A stretch of 64,000 bases of DNA, from contig CM066913.1 of NCBI GenBank assembly GCA_033964015.1, positions 8,860,953 to 8,924,952 of the forward strand. The letters run 5' to 3'. Positions 11,916 to 25,500 of the stretch are shown here, piece by piece. This DNA comes from Scolanthus callimorphus. Its lineage: Eukaryota; Cnidaria; Anthozoa; Actiniaria; Edwardsiidae. Position 1 is the stretch's first letter. Every line of letters starts with the position of its first letter. The position numbers and the translations under genes were made by a program. The notes below the pieces were generated by a model. That model made no database searches. It had not been told where the DNA came from and saw nothing but the letters and a program-made list of their open reading frames with translations.

Positions 11916-12549
11916 CTCGTACCCAGAGCTCGTCCGCTCATCCATTTGAGGGTCGTCGCTGATTGGCTGATTTTGACCGTTGGGGCATGCGCTGAAAGGT
12001 CTTTCTCTCAGCACCTCTGTATTAAATCTCACGCATGCGTCAGTTGCTGTCGCCAGAGCCTCTCCCGCGATGTTACGAGCCGGGAGCTCGTACCCAGAGC
12101 CCGTCATCGTTTCGCCAGAGGCAAGATTCGGGGCTCTGAGGGAATCCGATTTGTAAGCATGCGTGGTAGATCAAGATCATACAGAAAACATAACGAACTT
12201 TCAAACCGATAAAAAGGATGCATTTTACGAACCCAGAGCTCCTCGGCTCGTCTCCTCGCGGGGAGGCTCTGGTGACAGCCATTGACGCATGCACGAGATT
12301 TGATACAGAGCCGGTGAGAGAACCAACTTTCTGCGCATGCTCCAACGTTCAAAATCAGCCAATAAGCCAAGGCCCTTGAATGGATGTCCCCAGAGCCTCC
12401 CCTGCGAGCAGACGAGCCGGGGAGCTCTGTGTACGAGAATGGAAAGGATGTATCGTTATGTTTTCATTTACCATGCATGCTCAGAAATTGGATTTCCCAG
12501 AGCCCCAAATCTTGCCGCTGACCAAAGGATGACGGGCTCTGGGTACGAG
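11916..12549. mobile_element. Cluster of related MITEs (CTCGTACCCAGAGC family)
   Basis: The outer pair of ends CTCGTACCCAGAGCCCGTC is at 12,087 and 12,549. A second element (about 12,228-12,442) is nested inside, and a third abuts on the left (11,916-12,093). Each contains TGATTGGCTGA-like and GCATGC segments. A further relative lies at about 20,272-20,577. Confidence 0.6.
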
Positions 12550-13277
12550 ATTGGCGAAGGCTTGAGGAGGTACGGATACTGGGATTAGTCTTCGCGCTGA
12601 CAGAAAAAAGGCTCTCCCGTATGTTTTTCCGAGGGGGTGCAATAAAAGAAAGCCTCTTTCGTGGGTTTTTCAGTGGGGGTGCAACCCAAAAAGGCACTTC
12701 CGGAGGTATTTTCGAGGGGGTAGAGCAAGAATTTCCTAGTTGGGTTACAAAAAAAAATGACCTCTTCCGTGCGGCTAAAACATGGAATGGCCCATAACTA
12801 GTTTCTTGGAATGTGGTTATGGCTCAAATAGCTAGCTGTACTAACAGACTAAAATCCTGCGTACTTGCGACCAATGTTGCATAAATTGAATAATACTTAC
12901 ATAACCAAACCATGTTTACCAGATTTGCCAGTTTAGTGTCGTGGAATGTGGTTATGGCTCAAATACTTAGCTGTACTAACAGAGTGTGTTTTAATTATTT
13001 ATTCACAACAAAATGCTTAACAATTGCGACATAGTAAAATACTCTATATTTTGTCTAGTAATTTTGTCTAGACATTTGAATTAATTACATAGTTTCAAAA
13101 TATGGCGCTCACTCATTTTTCGCCAAATAATGCTAGAATGTCCTTAACGTACAAGAAAAGACAGCATGTTTATCGTAGCACGTTAACTATATTTTCATCA
13201 TGCACTACATTAAAGTGGAGATGAAATAAAGTCATCAAATTCTTTCTTATTGCTCCTCCGTGATCACCTTGATTGCT

Positions 13278-13601
13278 TCACTCTGATTTCCCGCTAGCTC
13301 TCCGTCCATTCACATGCCGTCCCATGTTGTAAAAGTCATTCTCATATGTAACTTCAATCATGGCAATGTCCTCAATTTGATCCAGAATCGGAATTCTCCG
13401 TCCTATGCCCGACGAGACCTGAGAGAACACTCGAACTGCAGGAGGGCAGACGACTTTCATGTGGTCCGGCCGAGTGCATCCAGGCTTGGGGCAACGCACT
13501 AAGCGATTGGATTCTCCCTTGTTTTGCTGTTTCTCAAAACTAAACCACTTTTTCAAGTTTTCTAACCCCTTCATGTTTTCCCCTTCTGTGTTGCTGGACA
13601 C
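13278..13601 (-). CDS. Hypothetical 107-residue ORF, function unknown
   Basis: Single open frame from ATG (13,601) to TGA (13,278), not overlapping any recognised element. It encodes a basic N-terminus, a CPKPGC...H...C cluster (RCPKPGCTRPDH, MKVVCPP) that could bind a metal, then a more hydrophobic segment (IPILDQIEDIAMIEV) and a basic tail. I do not recognise the family. A TTTATT on the plus strand near 12,998 would serve as a poly(A) signal for this strand. It could be a real small gene, one exon of a larger one, or a retrotransposon remnant. Confidence 0.3.
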   Translation of the reverse strand: MSSNTEGENMKGLENLKKWFSFEKQQNKGESNRLVRCPKPGCTRPDHMKVVCPPAVRVFSQVSSGIGRRIPILDQIEDIAMIEVTYENDFYNMGRHVNGRRASGKSE

Positions 13602-13900
13602 CTAACTTCGTTGGATTTGTTTTTCTGACTTATTAGTTGTAGAGATCATTTCGGTTTTTTAGCTTTTCATATGCAAATGAATGTTTTTTTTCGGAAAGAT
13701 AAAAGGAAGGAAAGGGGAGAATAAGGTTCTCACAGGGTTTGAAATTGACAGGGGAGTTTTAGTCGCAAAAATAAATATTTTATTACGAAATATCTACAAA
13801 ACTAGTCGATATTTTGCGAATTTGTTTGTCGCAAAGTGAATAATTCTGGTCGCTATTGCGACTGATACGGTCGCAATTTCCAGCCCAGCTCAAACCTTTT

Positions 13901-14120
13901 GTCGGGGGTGGAAGATGGATTATGAATTATGGTTGGGAATTATGAATTATTGGATTCAATTTTAAAGGATTTATGAAGATTGTCAAAAGAATGAATTATG
14001 TGAATTCCGAATGAATTATGAATTATGGATGAAATGACAAAATGAATTATGAATTATTGGGAAAAAATGAGCTGGAATAATGAATTATGGCTTGCAAATA
14101 ATTCATCTTCCACCCCCGAC
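13901..14120. mobile_element. MITE with GTCGGGGGTGGAAGATG termini
   Basis: Perfect 17-bp terminal inverted repeats at 13,901-13,917 and 14,104-14,120 enclose an array of degenerate GAATTATG units. Confidence 0.8.
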
Positions 14121-14365
14121 GTTGCATTCAGAGACGTGTAACTGTTTTATGTAATTTATTTAACTTTGGTCCATTTGAAGGAACATATTCTTACGTAATC
14201 CACAACGCGCAAATATTACCCATTTTGGCGTGTAAATGACAGACAATAAACAACGTGGTTCAATTATCTGTATGTAGTATGTATTGTCTCTATGAAATCT
14301 GCTAAATACCCCAAATAGATTGCCACATGGACACAGTGGTCTTATTTTTAAAATATATACCTTAA

Positions 14366-14739
14366 AGGGGCTCTCGCACGCTCAATATTTGTCCACCGTG
14401 GACAAAAAATAAGTAAAAGTGTAACCGTGAAAACACATGTACATTTGCCCGTAGTGATCAAAATAATCCTTCAGATTAAAAGAAAAACCTTTCAAGTGTT
14501 AGACAAATGCAATTCTAGGTTGTTTTGACCTGTTAGAGCGGTTTTCATATGACTGTAGTAAAACCAATCGCAAAGTAATTACACGAATTCTGAATAAAAC
14601 CTATAGGAGTAATTGCAAAGTAATTGCGAATTACTCACGACAGTCATCTGAAAACCGCTCTATTAAGAGGATGGAATTGGATTGCGATTTGAGCTATTTT
14701 CTTGTCAGAGAAGTGGCCCACAAGCGTGCGAGAGCCCCT
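14366..14739. mobile_element. TTAA-flanked MITE with a second MITE nested inside
   Basis: Termini AGGGGCTCTCGCACGC and complement, TTAA at 14,362-14,365 and 14,740-14,743. A second element (14,535-14,661, AGAGCGG termini) is inserted in the middle. Confidence 0.8.
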
Positions 14740-15114
14740 TTAAGCGTGGTAGGTTAGTATATATAATTTTGTTACAAAATTTCTTAAAAATGAAGTCCAC
14801 ATGACTATTAAACCCGATTCTAGATTTGCCTTTCAACCGGCAGGGTTCGCCCTAGCGAGCCCTGCGCAACGTTCCCTCAGCTGCAGCGATGCTCCCTTTT
14901 GGTACTCCACTCTTCAGTGTCTTCCAGTGTTATAGTGTTCCCACAATCCGAACAGGTTGCTGTCGCTGGGTAGAAAAGCCGCGATCCAGCTTAGGAGTAA
15001 ATCAGCTTTACATTTGGCATACAATGGATGATGTCAATTTTATCTTGTGAGATTCATGTTTAACATTTTAACCTTATATCTCTCGTCTTATGCATCAACC
15101 ATTTGTCCACATGA

Positions 15115-18100
15115 TCACTCCTTTTTGCTGGTGATTCGTAACAGCAGAAGGTATGCAACCAAACGAAAGCCCACAAGCAGAGCTGCGAGAACTATGAAAT
15201 AGGTATCATAGTTGTCCTGTGGAATAGGAGGACGAGAAGTCGTAAAAAAGACGAACGTTCGTGGCATGGATGATATTTAGATGAGTAGGAGGAGGATGAC
15301 TAAGAAGAGGAGTAGAATGGTGATGAGGAGGAGGAAGTGGAGGAAGAAAAGAAAAAAGGAGGAGGAGGAACCCAAAATATCGGTCAAGCATTTTGTTTCG
15401 ATACAAATATGCCCGCAAAGAGGGACATTGGATGCGTTACCTTTTCAAAACCGAGGAAGTCCAGCACCGCCTTGCCATCACGAAAGCAGAAGTTGTCTCT
15501 CCCGCTTGTGTTGTTAATGGCGTTTACGCGGCAGCCTAATAACATACATTTCAACGTGAGTGCTCAAGGGTTATCAATTGAAAATCGAACAATACCCTAA
15601 GGATTGGTGAATCTCCTTGAAAAGTAACGTATAAAGTTTCCTAGAATAACGGTAACCTATAAAATAAGACAAATCCTTCAAGAACCTAGAATTCAATGGA
15701 TACGACCTTTGAATGAAGCCTTAAAGTGGTGTTATAAATATCGACGAAAAGGGGACGAACTCGGTACATTACTTCCTATGGGTCCATAGTCTTCCCACTG
15801 ATTGATGCCCATCAGTTCAAAGCTGTACTTGAACAAGGAGAGGTACTCTACCCAGATGAAGTAATCAGGAACAGACCTAAGAAACGCAAGAAATAGCTTT
15901 TAAGGGCCATTTACACGCTGCGATTTGTCGGACCCGATTTCTTGTGCCTTCGTTCGGTGTCGGCCCGACACTGAAAAATCTGTGGGATCGCATCAAATCT
16001 TTTCGTGTCGGGGCCGATTTCCTTCGGATGAAATCAAATAGCTCGCGGCTCAAAAAACAATCGGGCCGACAAATCGCAGCGTGTAAATGGGCCTTTACTG
16101 AGTCAGGTCTATTAATTTCAATCCAAAATCAATCAAGTCAGGTAAGATTTGATTCCTAATATGAATGATTCATATAAGGAATCAAATCTTACCTTTTCCT
16201 ACTTAGAACCAGGTCTTACCTGCTTGTCCTTGTGAGAATCAGGTCTTACCTGCTTGTCCTTGTGAGAATCAGGTCCTTTCTGCTTGTCCTTGTGAGAATC
16301 AGGTCTTACCTGCTTGTCCTTGTGGAAATCAGGTCTTGCCTGCTTGTCCTTGTGAGAATTAGGTCTTACCTGTTTGTCTTTGTGAAAATCAGGTCTTACC
16401 TGCTTGTCCTTGTGAGAATCAGGTCTTGCCTGCTTGTCTTTGTGGGAATCAGGTCTTACCTGCTTGTCTTTGTGAAAATCAGGTCTTACCTGCTTGTCCT
16501 TGTGAGAATCAAGTCTTGCCTGCTTGTCTTTGTGGGAATCAGGTCTTACCTGCTTGTCCTTGTGAGAATCAGGTCTTACCTGCTTGTCCTTGTGAGAATC
16601 AGGTCTTACCTGCTAGTCCTTGTGAGAATCAGGTCTTACCTGCTTGTCCTGTTCACTTGTTCTATAGCGAATGTCAGGTCTTGCCCTTCATTGGTGAGAA
16701 TGAGGTCTTTCTTGTATACAGCACGTAATAAATACTCTTTCTAGTGAGACGCACGCAGGTCTCACCAGTTCCTGTCTTAGCTGGAAACAAGCTTACCTGC
16801 CCTTCCTATTGGGAATCAGGCTTACTTGTTCTTTCTAGGGAGATACAGGTTTTATCTGTTTGATGAGGCCTTACCTGTTCTTCAAGAAAAATCCACCGAA
16901 AAGAAGAAATGGGATCATCAAGGGTGGCCCCAGGGCACTTGCAGCCTCCACAGACTTGGTCAATGTTGACGCCACATAACCTGACACAAGAAACGGTTAG
17001 AACTAGTCTATCTATTTTTATAACATTCATCCATTATTCATAGGATGCTCATCCAATCTCTGCACTGGATTCGGATCAGGTGACACTACTTGTAACCCCC
17101 GATACCACATGGCTAGGTGTCTGATACAGAATACTAATTGATCTAATTAGTATTCTGTATCTGATACAGAATACTAATTAGTATTCTGTATAGGACACCT
17201 TCCAGTGCAAATAACCCCTACTGTCCAAAGGCTGAAGGGGACCACTCTAGTGAAGTCCAAGTATGGTCTTCTCTCGTAGAGCAGTACCTCAAAAAAAACT
17301 TCACCTGAGAGACTATATGTTGTTTTAGTCCGGCTAGTTCCATGTGGGACAGGAATCATGCCTTCTGCGCATGCTTGCTACAAAACGATTGGCGTTTTTG
17401 TGCATCCGAAAATTCTTTCATTTTCAATGCACATTGTTTCAAATATACCCAAGAGACTAAAAGCTGAAGGGAACCACTCTAGTGAAGTCCAAGCATGGTC
17501 TTCTCTCGTAGAGCAGTACCTAAAAAAGCTTCACCTGAGAGACTATATGTTGTTTTAGTCCGCCTAGTTCCATGTGGGACAGGAATCATGCCTTCTGCGC
17601 ATGCTTTCTGCAAAATGATTGGCGTTTTTTGTAAACACCCGAAAATTCTTTCATTTTCAATGCACATTCAATTTAATATAAGTACAAAAGTTAGAATATC
17701 ATAAGTACTTTACAATATTCGTGTCTATATATTGTAAATAGTACTTATTATTCATTTTTGAAGTGTCTGTACGTCACTAACCTAATGAGACTGCTGTGTT
17801 GGTTACCAAAATCATGATGACACAGAAGATTACAAAGCGCACGAAATCAGCTCGTAGGCCTGGAGATAGAAACAAAAAATCCAGTTATTAATGGTAGTTA
17901 CATACATAAGTATATTCGTTAGATAAAACCCTATGCCAATAAACCCGTCGGGTAGCTTTGAAAAGTTTGCTTTAACCATTTTATATTTTTACTGCTGATT
18001 TCCTTTCAATTTCCTTAGCTGATGTGGATCACAAATGTTGCGAAATTGCTTGAGGCGCCGTTTGCGTTTTAGATCACCTGACCATTGTCAACGCACTTTG

Positions 18101-21100
18101 AGATAATTGCGTGTGTCCACATGTGGCGCGAAAAAAGTTCTATTTCGGTCTTCGTCACCTGAGGTTGACAACGTTCGCAGTCCTCGGATCGGAACATTTT
18201 TTCTTCAAGTCTCAAGCCTTTTTACCTTGAAGGCATTGTCGAAGTTTGGTTGTTATTGGATTTTTTTTGGGATATTCACAACGTCACTTCATTACCTATC
18301 ATCCAGTAGGCTATGGCAGAAACAATGATTGGTGATATCACGAATACAGGGACCTAGAGACAAACATACAAAACGGCGCATGCGTCATTAATTATTCCTT
18401 TTTATTTGACTCTAAAGCTAAATATTTCGCCATGCTCTTTCAGATTTGCCATTGATTTGGGTTAATTCTTTTGGGAACTCCAAGAAATGGCAAGCCTCTG
18501 TGACTGTTAGGGATGTTTGGTTTTCACTACGACTGAAGCATAAGCATAAAAAGAATGGAAGCATTTGATCCTTATGCTTACGCTTATGTCGTAGTGAAAA
18601 CCGCACTAAAGGAAATAGTTAGTTTGATCCTTATGCTTATGCTTATGTTGCTAGTGAAAACCAACCCTTAGCAAAGAAAGGTTGTTGCAAAGCAGATTAT
18701 AATGTAGAATGAACGGAAAAGTATCCGCTGGGCTTAAGACTGGGGCCAAACCAATGGACGATTCCAGCTATAACGCGCGCGCTGCATGTCGGTAGATGTG
18801 GAACATTTGTCGAACAAACTGATAAAAAAGCGCGCTGCATTCTGTTAGTTGTGGGACACGGCTTGTGCATTTCTGAGTAAAGAAGACCGCGCGCGTTTAT
18901 AGCTTGAATCGTCCATTCATCATCTGATTAAACTTCATTCAACATTTGTTGAATCACCCATGTTGAATGGGGGCGCCCAAACAATTCAACATTATTGAAC
19001 TAAGATGTGATTGGCTGTTGACTACGCTCAGCAAACAGGTGAACTGGTTTGGAAACCCCATTCAACATGCGTGATTCAACAAATGCCAAATGTTGAATTA
19101 GTAAGGCCCCAACCTAATATATCTCTGAAACGGCCACAAAAGAAAGTCGAGTGGGCGCACTAAATTGAAAGTAACTATTTCTTCTCTGCAGTATAGTTAG
19201 TGTTCGGCTAGACGATCCTTTCCCCATAGACGGACCGCGGACCGACAATGGCTGGGAATCGAGCCTAGTGTAGTTGTCTTTATAGGGATAAGTGCTGTTA
19301 AAAAGCTTAATAACAGTTTGATACCTCTGCTAGAGTCTTGGATAAGAAGTACACATCGGTCCGGTACATGCCGTTTTTGTGTTCCCTGAGAAAAACTGGC
19401 ATTTCCGAGGGAAATGTCTGTGGATAATAAGAATGAGAGATCTTATGCATACGGAACGTTTGCTATCTTGCTATTACAAGATGTACGGGTTACTTCTCGA
19501 TTATCTTTTACAAGAATTGGCAGTCGCGAAAATAATCCGCACCCCTGTTAAGGACCCCACCTCCGCGAGAGGATCGCGCGCGCGATCTAGGAACAGTGCT
19601 TTTTTGATGGCCACCCACCCTGGAATTCCAAGATCCTCAACAGGGGAGTGAGTACAGTTTTCCAATGAGCTGTGCGTTTTCCATGTGAGTTCTACCTCTA
19701 AATCATTACCGACCAGGTTTGTTATTCAATTTGTTGCAATCGTGACGAAATCTTAGTGAAGGATATCGACAGATATCACTGATACTGAAACTTACAAATG
19801 AGACAGCTTGAAGGTTAGTGAAGCCAGTGCTCACGAGAAGGAAGAACATGGCGCCAGAAATGTTTTGTACCCATCCGTATCCAGATCCATTTGCAGGTAA
19901 ATCAGACCACAGAGAACACCGATAAACTGTACAAGATAAATACAGCAAATATAGGAATAACTATAAATCGTAATAAAAATTTACTTTAATAAAATAAATA
20001 AAAATTTACTCGAGCAATGGTTTCTCCTCTCTATTCGGCCGCAGATGAAGCGATGAAGAGAAACCATGCAATGCAAATAACCATTCAGCGCCGCTAACAA
20101 ACATGAATGAATAAATAAAACGAATCAGTTAAATATGCGTTCGCTAGTAAAACAGTATTTCAAACCAGTTTGTGGACGGTGCCCAACAGTTTTATGCAGT
20201 GGTTTCTCTCCCTCGCTTGCTGTTAGCCGAAGAGAGTAGGAAACCACTGCTCGAAGGGTAGTCACCAGGCATTCTCTAACCAAGAGCTCCCCGCCTCGTT
20301 GGGGAGGCTCTGGTGACATCTATTTGAGGGCCTTCGCTGATTGGCTGAAATGGCGCGCACGCGTACATAAAAGTAGCTTAATCTCGCTTTATAGAAACGA
20401 GTCTGTCAAAATAACACTGGCATTCGTTTCCTAGTCGTCTGTTCAACCTATGCCTTCGACTTGAACGCTCTTAAAGTAATTTGAGGCATAAAACCACCAT
20501 TTTCTTTTGAGCTTGCGTCGGTGGCTGTCACCAGAGCCTCCCCCGGCGAGGTTACGAGATTGGGTACGAGAATGGTCACCAGGTGGCTCGCCAGAGTATT
20601 TGTCCTATTGGGCTGTTCCAAAAACAATTTGTGCCCCCCTATCGAGGAACTCCAAATTTTCAAAAATTGCTCTACCCCAGTGGAAATTCCAGACTCCTGT
20701 ACAACGCCTGTGGAAATTTGAAGCAACCCCTGTGGAAATTTCTCATTCTCTTGTGGGCCTTTGGAAATTCCACAGTTGCAAATGAATATCCTGTGGAAAT
20801 TCCAGGGTAAAATGTATGGCCCTGTGGAACTTGCAGGATCAAAATCTGTGGAATTTCCAGGTTCCTCGATAGGGGGGACCTTTTTTTGGAACCGCCCATT
20901 TCATTTCAGATTTTTCGAAATTTCAGGACAACGTAGAATTTTAGCTCGCCATCTTGTAACAAGGTTTCAATTTTTAGTCGCCAGGGCTAATCTTGGTCGC
21001 ATTGGCAACTAACTGCACACAGTTTCAAGCCCTTGTATAGGCTAGAGATCACCTTGTGGATTATTAGAGTATAGTTTACTCACTGTGGCCATAATAATTC

Positions 21101-22481
21101 GCAACCTGAGTAGCATCGATTCGCGCTTATTGGTCAGCCAACTTCTCCACAACACAGTCCTGAACTGTCTAAAACACGACGAGCGATACCTAGAAATTAA
21201 AGAAGAATCTCGAGTTTGTCAAAAAATCAGATAATCTTTCTTAGATGTACTTCGCCGCCCCATTTTAAAACGTCATTTTTCGCTCTTGGAGGTCACGTGA
21301 CAAAGCGATTTTTGTGTCACAATACTCAACTCGATATGCCAAAAACAGAGTGACACTGCAAAATGTGTAGAGGGGGGGAGGGTACAAAAATGTCCCAGGC
21401 CTTAACACCCTCGAGAGTTTTTTTTTACTTACCGTGAATGATCAAGTGAAAGATCATCGAAGGTGTTCTGCGGAAAAAATAATAATAATAATAATATATT
21501 TAAAGAGGGGGCCTTATCACCAAAGTTGATTTTCATAAGGATCCTCAATATATTACGTTATAAAGCTAACATTACATATAACTTCGATAATTCAAAGGGT
21601 AAAATATATACATAAAATTAGAATAAATAATTATTTCTCGAAACATAAACTGTCAGAAGCTTTTACGCTGCGAAGAGGCAAGGATTCCAAGAATAATAAC
21701 TTGATTCTTCGGTTATTTTTCTTTCACTTACCAACTTGTCGATTGAGTCATCGTTGTTGTTCGCGTTTGCTTCGTCTTCGTAAGCGTCACAGATTTCCTA
21801 TGGAGAAAAAAGAAATGACTATCCTATTAGAAATTGTGGTTGTGGTGTCTGGAGTGAAAAGCAGGTCTCACCTTGATTCGCATTTTACACTTCTCCCTTT
21901 CTTCGGGAATGACAGCCAGGGTGTGAACAAAGTAATCGGCGGGATTGTAGTTAGGAGGACAAGGGTAACCAATGCTGCGAGAGAGACGGAGGAACAAGAT
22001 ATTTAAAAGTAGTCAAATCACACTAGTGGTCTATTATCAATGCTGCGTTCTGATTGGTTGAGCTACTAGTAGGCTATAAGTTATAGCCTACTAGTAGCGA
22101 AAAGTGTCGGATTTGAAAGCCAGAAAATGGCAAATGACCAGAACAAAAACATTTTTGGGGCAATACAAATTGACCTACTAGTGTGATTTGACATCTTGAC
22201 GGCTTATGATAATATGTTAAGTAGTAAATATGTTGTACTGCTTTGACATTTTGACAGCTTATGAAAATACTAAATAATAATGTTGTTTAGGTTGCTTTTG
22301 ATGCCGTTCTGTTAATGTTGTAGAGTTTGTATTAGTGTAAAGTTGTTAGTTTCCTATGTATCTCTTTTGGTATTATGGAATAAAGTTATTATTATTATTC
22401 CTCTCGCCCTCATGGCCTTCGGTTCATGGGCTATTGACTCAGAGCCCATTCGGCCTTCGGTCTCATGGGCTATTGACTCAG

Positions 22482-22512
<31 letters not shown>

Positions 22513-25500
22513 GTAGTCACCGAATAGCCCGAGTTTGTCTGTTTTTACAAAACTCACCGAGTGAAGTGTGGGATAGCTTCCTCAACAGATCCGAAGTAGG
22601 CAGTGCGACCTTCAGCAAGCAGCAGCAAGCTAAAACAGAAATGGACGTATGCAATGTATATCGTACCTTATCGCTAATAATTCGTTAGCAGCAAATCGCG
22701 TGCAGTTATGACTTGTCACAGCTGATAGTAAAAGCGATAAACAAGAGTTTAAGAATACTCACTTTGTGAACATATTGTAGACCTCGGAGGAGGGCTGGTG
22801 CACAGTACAGATGATGGTGCGACCCTGTGCGGCGAGTTTCTCTAGGGTGGCGATCACGCTCTGCGCCATGAACGAGTCCAAACCCGACGTCGGCTCGTCC
22901 GCAAACAAGATAGACGGGTCCCGCAGAATCTGTACACGTAATAAAAGGCTGTTAACTCGTTGACCTTCACTAGCTCGATGCCGTGAGTCCGGGCGGCGCA
23001 CTCAAAAGTGTCACTATGAATTGCATTTGTTCATGAAAGTTATCGTCGCTACACTCATTCGTTAAATATTGTTCTTGCGACTCGAAAATAAAACTCATAT
23101 CTTCGCGCCATCCGTGTAATATCCTCTATATATATCATCCTTACCTCTGAAGCAAACGAGAGTCGTTTCTTCTCTCCTCCTGATATTCCACGAACTCGTC
23201 CCGGGGTGCCTATGATGGTGTCCGCACATTTGGATAGTCCGAGCTAAAAAATGTCGAAATAATTTGATCGCTTATATAATTCGTATTTCTCCCCCTAGAG
23301 CCATGATCCATACACAACCCTTTTCCTCTCCCGGTGCGGGATGTTTCCATCTCCGGCACTCTTTGGTAAATATAATACTCTTACCTCTATGATAACCTCC
23401 TCTACCACAGCCATCCTCTGCTCTATGGAGATCTCGGCATCCATCCTCAATAATGCCTGCGAAACATGAAGGGGGCTTAGAGAGGAAAAGAATATATTGG
23501 GCGGACGTCCTCAAGCTCATCATATATGGCGTCCTGTTCTCCAGTGCACTCCTCAGTCAGCTTCTGATTTTCCGCGCGTGATATGGAGGGTGAAATCAAG
23601 GTCTGGACTTGGATCTAGAGAAGGGGCGCATTTAGGTGGACCGAGGGATCCGCGGCCCTCCCTTTCTCGCGAGACTTTCCCAAAAATTTACTCTATTTGC
23701 TGAAGGAAATTTGCAAATTTTCGTCCATGTATTCACTATCCGGCCCCCCCTTTCTGAAGTTCCTGGATCCGCTACTGTGAAGTGAGCACTTGATCGCGTA
23801 GATACAGCTGAACGTGAAAGGTTTCGGAGCAGCATGTCTGCTGCTCTCGTGGCATTTGCTAGGACACATCATGGACAGAGAGTCTATGGAGGAGCACGTC
23901 TGTTACTTTTAGTTACATGTACTATGTTATCATCTTTACCTGGTCTCTATTACCTGGAATTTGAGGTGTTCCCTGACGGTTAGTGTCCCGATAAACAGAT
24001 CCTCTTGCTGGACATACGCCGAGATGCTAGTGATGCCGGCACCCATGGGCTTGTTATTCACTTTGACGCTTCCCTTCACTTGAATGTGACCGACGTTACG
24101 GTGAGCAAGGACGTTCAGCAAGGTCGACTTTCCAGCGCCGCTAATAGACAAGGATTACAAGTGAGCACTAGGAAAAGAAAACTGAAAATTGCTAGAATGC
24201 TTTTTACCTGGCTCCCATCAAGGCAAGCAGAGTACCTGGTTCCACCTTTCCTCTACCTAAAACGTATAAGTGGGATCGTCATACTAATGATTTGATGAAG
24301 AAGATTCTGACAGCTTGTCCAACGTGTACATGCCGGCACGGCGTGTTTAAAATGCAACCACATACGCGGAGGAGGCGAATGTAAAAAAGAATATGAAGCG
24401 TATGCTGATGGCCAAGATGTTCATTTCCCTTGCCCACAGTTTATGTTTTCGATGCCATCTTCGACTCACCATTGAATAAAATCTGCTTGGTTCGTGGATC
24501 AGTTTATGTTTATGTTTTCGATGCCATCTTCGACTCACCATTGAATAAAATCTGCTTGGTTCGTGGTTCATTGCTTTCAACTCCCTTTCGGCAGAGTCGC
24601 TGGCAAAGGTTTCCTTGGCCGATAGGAACGAAAACATCGATGCCATCCCACTCTATTGTCGCCTTTTGGATTGAATCCCCTGTGAACCCCTTCTTTTTGT
24701 TGTCTGTATAAATATAAAGGAACCACATAGCAAACCATATTTATTCAGTGTCAATATGGTAACTAGAAGTGACAGCTCTTATCTTAAAAAATGTGGTATC
24801 TGTTTGGATATTCTGTGTAATTCATGGCCAAAATATTCGTCTTCTCGCAAATCACGGGCCTAAAGAAATGCTAAATCACGAATAAAGAAAGACCTGGTCT
24901 TTACCCTTTTTTTATTGGAACATTATCTTGTGCATAAGCACTAAGCAGTCGAGCTGTACACATGAAGAGGACAAAGCCCGTAAAATTAGTAAAAACTAAA
25001 TTGTGTCTAGATTGTCAAGTAAATTATTTCAATAACCGAATCATTAGAGCGGATAGTGAAACCAATCGCAAAGTGATTACAGCGATATAGGAGCGCATTA
25101 CAAAGTATTTGCGAATTACTCACGACAGTCATCTGAAATCCGCTCTGTTTGAATTTGAAGTCATCCACATCTCCAATTTGATCTTTTTAGATTCTGGGCA
25201 TTTGAATATCGCATTAAATGCTGCATTATTAAAATCAAAAATACAATAAAAGGAATGCAATAATCGACTCGAGGAGAACGCTTGACTCGGCTTGACTAAA
25301 ATTGCCCTAAGGCACGAATGGATAGATTAAGAACACAAATAAGACCAAAACATGAGAGATAAAAGCACTTTGTTAACATCATTGGCGTACCCAGCTGAAG
25401 CTCCTTTGATTGAGATTGTACAATCATTCGATGACCACGTTCATATAGCCCAAATTAGTACAGCTCTTAGGGATTTCTAATCTTGAGCAGATTAGCCTTT

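Larger units (their letters stand above)
11006..15114. other. Convergent intergenic region between CENP-C and ABCG-A
   Basis: Holds the CENP-C 3' flank, a cluster of MITEs ending CTCGTACCCAGAGC (11,916-12,549), degenerate repeats of about 55 bp with GAGGGGGTGCAA cores (about 12,600-12,770), two copies of a sequence containing GGAATGTGGTTATGGCTC (near 12,814 and 12,942), an orphan ORF (13,278-13,601), and MITEs at 13,901-14,120 and 14,366-14,739. No other gene was recognised. Confidence 0.7.

Noticed and set aside
16232..16744. Plus-strand 170-codon ORF of repeated [14 protein letters not shown] decapeptides
   Set aside because: It is the translation of a 30-bp minisatellite; a period divisible by three keeps frames open. 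It is antisense within an ABCG-A intron and has no family features.
22759..23001. Taking the ATG of the 80-codon Walker B ORF as a gene start
   Set aside because: Its first residues are intron sequence; a clean acceptor at 22,930-22,931 and the match to exon 7 of B and C show that it is an internal exon.
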